From Siphonodentalium dalli (Eukaryota > Mollusca > Scaphopoda > Gadilida > Siphonodentaliidae): a stretch of 64,000 nucleotides of DNA. The notes under the pieces were generated by a model that did not search any database, had not been told where the DNA came from, and worked only from the letters and a program-made list of their open reading frames with translations. This document shows, one piece after another, positions 57,121 to 64,000 of this stretch (position 1 is its first letter; the number at the start of each line of letters is the position of its first letter). The position numbers were made by a program, and so were the translations under genes. The DNA is taken from positions 21,702,991 to 21,766,990 of the forward strand of contig CP136061.1 in NCBI GenBank assembly GCA_032622095.1, written 5' to 3'.

Positions 57121-57800
57121 GCAATAGTGCGATAACTTGAACAACAACAATGTCATGATCGAGTTTTAAAACTGGCCAGGTCTGTCTATTTTGGGCTGAG
57201 TTACGGCCCTTGAGGTGTTTCCATGCGTAGCCTATCCCCGGATGTGGAAAGATTAGATGGACTTATACGAAAACATATTTAATTGTTAAGCTAGTACACC
57301 ACCTGAAGGAATCTTTTCTATCTGAAGAACACATCATGCATATTGTAATAATTATATAACAATACAAATGTCAAAAAGATGACTTTGATAATATTTTTTT
57401 AAGAGAAAACTTGGGAAGAGCATTTTAAGCCTGTATACAAATGATTGGAAATTAATAACTGCCATAAAAAGTACATGATCTGAACTAGTGAAAGGCTCAA
57501 ATGACTATTTAGTTGAGAGTAACACTGCTTCAAGACAGTTAACATAATGAGCAGTCCAGATCATACATGTATGCTGGTACACATGTATGTGGTATCTTCA
57601 TGTAACAATCCACTCCTCCTACACTGTAGAATATTGAAACTTTTGTATAACGTTAACCACATATTTAAGATGCGCTCTATGTATAGATGACAAAAAAAAT
57701 CAATATTCTTACCGGTAACTATTACTGCCTCTTATCATTATGTTGAATGTGTAATTGGGTTACTTTTATGGTGAAATCAATGTTTGGTGAGCCAACCTTT
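57121..57800. other. AASS intron 1, unassigned
   Basis: No feature recognised. Confidence 0.35.
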
Positions 57801-57939
57801 TATTATTTTATTGAAATACCAGCTGAAACAGGCTCACTTTGGGAGCCTTTACTCAGTGTCAGAGGGGCATGTGGCCCCATTGTGTGTTGGAACCTGCAGC
57901 CCCTGTGTGTACTTTGCGCACATGACAGACAGACCCTAC

Positions 57940-57972
<33 letters not shown>

Positions 57973-58160
57973 TAATATTTATTATGCTTTTTCAAATTAG
58001 ACTTCAATATATCCTCATGCAAATAGGTTCAAAATTTGCCAGGGTACCCCAAGTTACCACACCAAATTTGGTTGAAATCGGACCAGCAGTCTGGGAGAAA
58101 ATCCGGACAGACAGACAGACAGATAGACAGATCCTACTATTTTATATATATATAGATTCA
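57801..58160 (+). repeat. Dispersed repeat with (AT)n and ACAG tails
   Basis: Two related tails: GACAGACAGACCCTACTCTT + (AT)n (about 57942-57971) and GGACAGACAGACAGACAGA.. + TCCTACTATTTTATATATA. Between them lies ACCACACCAAATTTGGTTGA / AATCGGACCAGCAGTCTGGG, a phrase typical of tandem-cored invertebrate repeats. Boundaries uncertain. Confidence 0.45.
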
Positions 58161-58259
58161 GGGAATCAGGCCAGGGGGCACATAGTGTTTGCCAAACTCC
58201 AGGCAGAGTTATCTCCCATCGCTCTGCTGAGATACCACTGCCATAAGGACATTTGGTAA

Positions 58260-59108
58260 GGATTTCTTATGTGTTCTTAGTTCTTATGTTTTATGATTAA
58301 AATTTTCGATGTCTGGCTCAGTTCATATTGTTCTTATCAATACTGAAAGAATTACCATTATTGCAAACTTTTGGTGGTCAAAATAAGACATAGGTGACTA
58401 AATATAGTTCCGACGATACGTAAAAATAGATGTATCGGTCCACAAAGTACCATCCTTGTGGCAGTGCTATATCGCAGTGATAACATAGAGGGTGCTGCAT
58501 GGAGTTTGAGTGTTTGCTGGTATATAAAATACTAAAACTAGAATCAACATGTGAATGGAAATCATTTCTCTGGCAATTATTCAAATAACTTTCTTTAAAT
58601 TACTTGGCTGATTAATTTAATATTGTGTATGTGGAATATTTTTCATATGGTGGGGTCAGGGTCTGCACTGCATGACGCAAAATATTTTGTTGTTAACTGT
58701 TTTACCAAATGAAATATTATTTTCAAAATTTTCTAATAAGTTGCCAAATGATATCTGTGGAATATTGTTTTTTTTTAGGTTTTGATAACAGGCATTTCAA
58801 ATACTGCTGTTGTTATTAGCGGGGTCGTCCTGTTCACCTGGCGGCTATTGTTTCGGGTAGGTGTTGGGGCAGGTGTGATAATCCTCAACATCACAGAGCT
58901 GCCGACTATAGTTTTTATCATAATTGTTACGATGGCTAATTTCGACTGCGATGAGCGGCCGGACGATGAGGATAATTGGGGTTTTTGGAAAATTCAAAAC
59001 TCGAGGAATACAGCGCGTAGAGGGCTCATTTTGGTGTCTAACGAAAGGCCGATATTCGCCCTATCCATACATATTAACCCCGCCACTGAAAGGACACCGG
59101 AAGTTGCA
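58260..59108. other. Unassigned DNA
   Basis: No exon or complete element. A 110-codon plus-strand frame overlaps the 3' part and has no recognisable domain. Confidence 0.35.
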
Positions 59109-60133
59109 TTATGAACTCTCTTGAAATGTCTGATGGATGTTCGTGTGTGAGCAAGATAACACCAACTGCAGTTTTCGGTTTGTCGTTCTTGGACCAATTG
59201 TGTCGTGGTGATTCCATAGCTGGCGGCCATGGCTCCCTTCCACCCAGAACTCGGTGATGTAATCCGTGAACTTGGTGACGTTTTCTTCGAGACCTGTGTT
59301 GCTTGTCGCAGGGTAATCGTCCAGCGCTTCGAACCAGGCATCACCAACCATCTCGACAGGAACCATAGGGAGGGCTAGAGCTCTTCTTATGAGGGTCTTT
59401 TGGTCGTTGCCTTCAGTGTCTTCGTATAGCTGCTGTAGGTGGCATTTCTTAACATTCTTCAGCACTGCTTGGCCGTAATGGAATAGGCATCCTTTCATTG
59501 TAGCTGACGGAAATGTAGCTGCCAGGGCGTTTTGGGCAGCTGTCTCACGTTCCATCACAGAAGATCGTTCCGGCAACAGCTAAATTTTCTAGATTTTCTC
59601 TGGTTGCGAATATCAGAATCTTTTCAGCATGGTTAAATTATAAACATTAATAGAGTTATTACTTGCTTAGTATTCTCTATTCTTTAATAATAATTATAAT
59701 ATATATAATATAACATTACACCAGTTTTACTTTAGTTATTACTTGCTTAGTTTTCTTTCTGAATACTAATATAAAGAGCGTTGCCAGATTAATGAGAATG
59801 CGAAATTAAATTTACTCAGTACATACTTCCTATTTCTTCCTGGTATAGCGTTGTTACTGGCTTGTTACTTGTCTTAACAAGCTTTTTGAGGTCTGCAATC
59901 CAGGAATCTGCTGCTACTTGGTTGAAATCAAGTTCGTGGTTATGGTTGCCGCTGTTGGATATCACCATATCGTTCTCAGTGTTGGTGGTTGCACGGCAGT
60001 CTTTCTTGCAACATCGCCAATGAATTCGATCATTTCTCCTTGATTTAACGGAGAATTTGTAGTCATCATATACCAGATACTTTCCACCTCTAGTATTTGG
60101 AATATAATTTACGTTCACTTGTGTGCTTGCCAT
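59109..60133 (-). pseudogene. Decayed MULE transposon with FLYWCH zinc finger
   Basis: The upstream frame (60133-59816) has GGKYLVYDDYKFSVKSRR, HWRCCKKDCRATTNT and GNHNHE: the C..C...H.H FLYWCH zinc finger. The downstream frame (59576-59109) has NALAATFPSATMKGCLFHYG, QAVLKNV and ...PRTTN, matching the later part of the MULE transposase domain (fP..../gC.FH..QA, then a TNN-like motif). The first catalytic region between them is absent and the frames are separated by stops, so the gene is broken. FLYWCH-MULE fusions are a known transposase arrangement. TIRs not located. Confidence 0.7.
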
Positions 60134-60408
60134 CGAGTTTATGTCAGACCAGGGAATCTAACAGTATATATATTCAGTAGTGAACTCTACTTAAAACACT
60201 GATAATAATTCATAATACATCTTTACAAACAAATAATAAAACGTGTAAAATAAATAAACTGAATGTGGCTCACGCTATTAAACGTTATTCACCACCAACA
60301 GATATGGACTGTGACAACACTGGACCGCAGGTGTTTTGATATGGACTATAATCTCCGTCGGCCAAGTCGTTAATCTCTGCCTGCCGGGTAGACAGGATAT
60401 ACCCGTTA
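60134..60408. other. Unassigned AT-rich DNA
   Basis: Nothing recognised. Confidence 0.35.
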
Positions 60409-60662
60409 TTAGCTGAACTTTACTTTGTAAAGTTTGAGCTATTGCCATGGCTTGGTATCCGCCGTACATGTCTGCATGTGTGAGGCGTCAACAATACAGG
60501 CTACAGGTCGTACCTTTGGTCGGATCATTATAAAATTTAGATGTAGATGGGAACGAGTCATTTTGGGGTCATTCGGAAAAAAAACATGGCCACCAGCGGC
60601 CATCTTGGATTTCAAAATTCAATCCATTAGCATGGGCTACAGGTCATACTGTTCGTCTATTA
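60409..60662 (-). mobile_element. 3' fragment of a HINE-like element
   Basis: Reverse-strand copy of the end of the 32837-35451 family: TTAGCTGAACTTTACTTTGT (terminal CTAA and hairpin), AGCTATTGCCATGGCTTGG, then one core unit with ATGGCCACCAGCGGCCATCT. The 5' part is absent. Confidence 0.8.
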
Positions 60663-60801
60663 CATTTACCTTTGCATGTATCAATTTTAAGCATGTCTAT
60701 TGAGAAAACTTGCTTTATACTAAAGTATACAAAAATAATTGTTCAAGTTACCGGTATTAAATATTGAAAAATGTCTATCTTCCACATGATATTGATTTTT
60801 G

Positions 60802-60945
60802 TGTGAGAATTGATATGTTTCCGCCACACGATGACCACACACTTCTATTCGGCCTGCACTATTATTACATTTTTCTGTGAGAATTGATATGTTTCCACCA
60901 CACGATGACCACTCTATTCCGGCCTGCACTATTATTACATTTTTC
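60802..60945 (+). repeat. Tandem duplication, 74 bp x 2
   Basis: TGTGAGAATTGATATGTTTC, CCACACGATGACCAC and CGGCCTGCACTATTATTACA are present in both copies, with few differences. Confidence 0.85.
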
Positions 60946-61162
60946 AGAAATTTCCACTCTGCACTGCTCTGCACTTCTATTTGACACACAAGAGTACACG
61001 AAAAAAGAGATTGACTTTGTTCTTATTTTCATTATTAATAATTTTTCAATAATGCAACAGAACGAGGTACGCCCATTTAATTACATCCCTTAAATTAGGA
61101 TGGGGACAGCTATTCATTGGAGATATATTGAAAATATTCCTAATTACATTTTATACCAATGT

Positions 61163-61329
61163 ACTAAAAGCAAGCCTTGAAATAGGGTGTCTGTCATTTG
61201 CAGAATGAGGTCCCCAGAGGGTGAATTTGGTGATGCTAGCCCGCTATGCGGGGTAGCATCACTAAATTCACCCTCTGGGGACCTCATTCTGCAAATGACA
61301 GACACCCTATTTCAAGACTTGACTAAAAG
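61163..61329. mobile_element. Family A palindromic MITE, copy A14
   Basis: Element 61171-61321, almost perfect foldback, with perfect 8-bp duplication ACTAAAAG. The youngest-looking copy in the window. It sits in the opposite hairpin orientation to A1. Confidence 0.9.
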
Positions 61330-63527
61330 TACCCTGTTGTCCCCACAACTGATAGTGTGGTCGTTGAAGCAGAATTTGGGGATCAACCCGGAATGAATTG
61401 GATACAAGCTGATGTTGGTGTCAATCGACACGGAAAAGCCTCAGGAACAACATATCCAAAATCCGCAAAAATCCGCTGTGGGGAAACTTTGTTATCCAAG
61501 ATGGCGTCCAACATGGTTGTCTATACTACATCAGTTCTCGAAACAAGTCATTATACGATATATTGTGGCATCGGAATTACGCCGTTATACCAGTTTGTGT
61601 TAAATTATAGCACGGGAGCGAATAGAGTGACACGCACAGAAAATTATACAATCGTGGCCATGAAATGGCTGTCAAAGTGGCCACAACTGCAAGCAATACA
61701 ACAAAGAAAGCAACATATTGGATAACCACATATGAGTGAAAATATGTATTGATAATATACAAGTCGGTTGTTGAATATCTTTAAAGGTACATACATCATT
61801 AAACAGATCCATCTGAAGGATTTATTGGCCACTGCACCGCAAGTCAAACCCCAATGATTTGCGTCTTTAAAGTTTGGGTGTTCTGCTTATCCAACATCCA
61901 ATTGTCGGGCCAAAAATAATAATATCGGACATGCAACACACGAACTAATGTTTCGCCTCACAGTTCATGGTAGTTTCATTCGGAATGATGATTAATTTTT
62001 GAATGTAACGCCGAAATTTAAGTGCACACTCTAGCGGTCTAAATGTTAGTTATATTTCCGGAATTGTCAACACTCCCGGTGATATTAAACAATACATATC
62101 TGTAGCAATGCTTATTATACTGTAAAGAAACACTCATATCTTCAATAGATTAGCACCACGTCTCACCAGATCAAAGAGACGGTACAACACACATTGTATA
62201 TAAGACTAATTTTCATGCTGCTAACAAACCGTGTTCTTAGTAGACAATTTTGTTCAAATTACTTCAATCACAACTTTACAACTGGAATATGCAGCTACGC
62301 AATGCACACTATTAGTTTTCAGTATATTTTTGTTTGAAAATATCTTACCATTACCACCCACATAATCATGCTAAATATCGAGTGATCACCGTTTAAGATG
62401 TTATTTCAACGTTAAACATTCACGCAATAGTATTAATTGTGGTTCTGTGTGTAGCAGCTATGTGTAACATTAGGGAGAAGGAGTAAACGTGGTGATGCGG
62501 TTGAAGAAAATGTAAGTTTCGCGTAGATGTGGCCTTGGTGAATTCAACCAAATATAATTTCCAGGTATAAACACAGTCTTTGTCACAGAGTATGTAGGCA
62601 ATTTTGGTCAAGTTTAGAATTTATTGACGATAGTCTATGGTACTCCTTCGTGTTTTAATATATTTAGTTCATGGTATACCACCATGCATTCTTGTGATAA
62701 AAGCGAAATATTCGTGTTTTATCACTTGATCTGAGGCAACTATGACCAATATTTTGAGACACGACAATGGAATATACGCATTTTACCCAGTACTATATGA
62801 ATATCTTTCATACCGTTTTATATCAGTTAATTTTTAAAGGTTTCATGCTGTAGATATCAAAATAAATGATGATCGGTCACATTCGTGAGACTGCTCGGAG
62901 TACACATTTTTCTGCTTCTAGAAAAAGGTCTCATAGTCAATACATCTCTACTAAATCCCATTTAGCTGTTTAATTACACATACATCACACGATTCAAGAT
63001 AAGCAGTACAGAAAAAACTGCGTTATGTTTCCGTTTCTGGGCGTACAAGAGTCAAGATTTAACCGTTTCATAAGACCCTGGTTTCGCTTGCTCTCTCGTG
63101 AGATACATCAGAGATATTTCGTACATCTCTAATCAAAGGTTTCTCTTATACTCTGCAATCATTCTTCCTCGCATAATTCGAGAGTTTGTTCACTCGTATA
63201 GGACTAGCTCATTCGATTTTGTCCATTTTGGTGGCCATTTTGGGAAATACATTCTACAGATATGGTTTACGACTAAGCATTGTTTGTATATATTTCAATT
63301 TATTACGAATTTGGCATTAATTGGAGCGCCTACCGCAGAAATTCAGTATTTTGCGATAACAACAGACATTATGGACGCCATCTTGGATCCTGAATTTTCC
63401 CATGAGCGGATTTTGGATATGTTGTTCCTGGTGTTTTTCCGCGTCGAATAACACAAAAATCAGCTTGTATCCAATTTATTCCGGGTTCAACTCTCCAACG
63501 ACCACACTATGAATAGGAAACCCTGTA
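61330..63527. mobile_element. ~2.2-kb element with long inverted ends
   Basis: About 200 bp at the left (ATAGTGTGGTCGTTG, AACCCGGAAT.AATTGGATAC, CAACATATCCAAAATCCGC, ATCCAAGATGGCGTCCA) recur in reverse order and complement at about 63355-63525. Outer tips are near TACCCTGTTGTCC and GGAAACCCTGTA. The interior has no transposase. Target duplication not resolved; the left tip abuts the right duplication of A14. Confidence 0.65.
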
Positions 63528-64000
63528 GCAGAAGTCTGATGTGCTTAATCATGGTGCAAATGGTCTCGTGGAGTTGACTCTTGGTCAGATTTCAGGGATA
63601 TTGTATGATAATGTGCGGATCATGATTCATGAGTCAAGTAGGAACCTCTGTAGAAATTAGTAATATTAAACTTAGTCACCTGCGGTCACATGTGATCACA
63701 TGTGGTCATGTGCGGTTATGACCTACACATGACATCACTAGATTCCATGTTGGATTAGTGATAGTATGACCAGCATGTGATATCATGTGATGTCAGGTGA
63801 TGTTATGTGATGTTATATGATTGGTCAAAATCATGAGGGCATTTTTCTCCTGCATAAAAGCATTGGTAAAATGACCATTGGTGTGTTCAGTTCAGCTCGC
63901 CTTACCTTACTTACAAGAGGTTTCATACTGTGGTCTGAAATACACAGAGAGAGCTATTCAGTCATCCTTAAATATACATATTGAAAACTCAAAAGACTTA
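63528..64000. other. Unassigned DNA with simple GTGAT-type repeats
   Basis: About 63679-63830 is low-complexity CATGTGATCACATGTGGTCA / TGATGTTATGTGATG sequence. No gene recognised. Confidence 0.4.

Noticed and set aside
58140-58260. Exon-like segment ending TTTG|GTAAGG
   Set aside because: No match to AASS or another family, and it lies at the tail of a dispersed repeat.
61187-61396. Open frames across family A hairpins (also at 16597, 9360, 362 and others)
   Set aside because: Recurring MSVICRMRSPEGEFGD-type peptides are translations of the MITE palindrome, not genes.
52529-64000. Further AASS exons
   Set aside because: The plus strand was scanned for the expected residues after PSNRRAY (LKR domain) without a convincing splice-bounded match.
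1-64000. tRNA, rRNA and prokaryotic signals
   Set aside because: No cloverleaf with B-box consensus, no rRNA-like segment and no operon structure were recognised by eye; a tRNAscan run would settle the tRNA question.

Overview
The window is nuclear DNA of an invertebrate animal, most likely a bivalve mollusc. The reasons are two intron-containing animal genes with GT-AG splice sites, no prokaryote-like gene packing, and many tandem-cored elements with (GGAC)n-type tails and TSD-less insertion that resemble the pearl / Helentron-associated (HINE) elements known from bivalves. The species is not identified. Less than 2% of the window is recognisable host coding sequence; most of the rest is transposon-derived.

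Host genes. (1) Eight internal exons on the minus strand between 30365 and 8863 splice into one stop-free frame of 297 codons. They match the N-terminal (N1221) half of STRIP1/STRIP2 (FAM40), a scaffold of the STRIPAK PP2A-kinase complex. The first exon and the DUF3402 half were not found; the rest of the gene lies below position 1 or was missed. (2) On the plus strand, 52307-52528 is the first coding exon of mitochondrial alpha-aminoadipic semialdehyde synthase (AASS, lysine degradation); its later exons are not in the window. The two genes are divergently oriented, and about 22 kb of transposons lies between the last STRIP exon seen and AASS.

Layout. 1-8862: MITEs (a hAT-like palindromic family A, TTAA-flanked families B1/B2, TA-flanked palindromes) and a minisatellite. 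8863-30365: STRIP exons with introns full of families A, B3 and D and tandem-cored HINE-like elements. 30366-41830: a HINE-like element broken by a CAGGG-TIR transposon, then a tandem segmental duplication whose two halves received different insertions (a 2.6-kb HINE and three non-autonomous hAT elements with perfect 8-bp TSDs). 41831-52190: a possible THAP-transposon remnant, two inverted copies of a ~220-bp element flanking a GC-rich 122-bp tandem array, and a TTAA element with a duplicated empty site. 52193-64000: the AASS exon, a decayed LINE 3' end, a hammerhead-like motif in a Penelope-like fragment, a decayed MULE/FLYWCH transposase, a perfect family A copy and a 2.2-kb long-TIR element.

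Main points of interest: a 49-bp tandem triplication that copies a STRIP splice acceptor; two HINE-like insertions whose exact ends can be read against uninterrupted copies in the same window; TTAA elements repeatedly sharing one TTAA; and the same twin-hairpin architecture in two unrelated MITE families.
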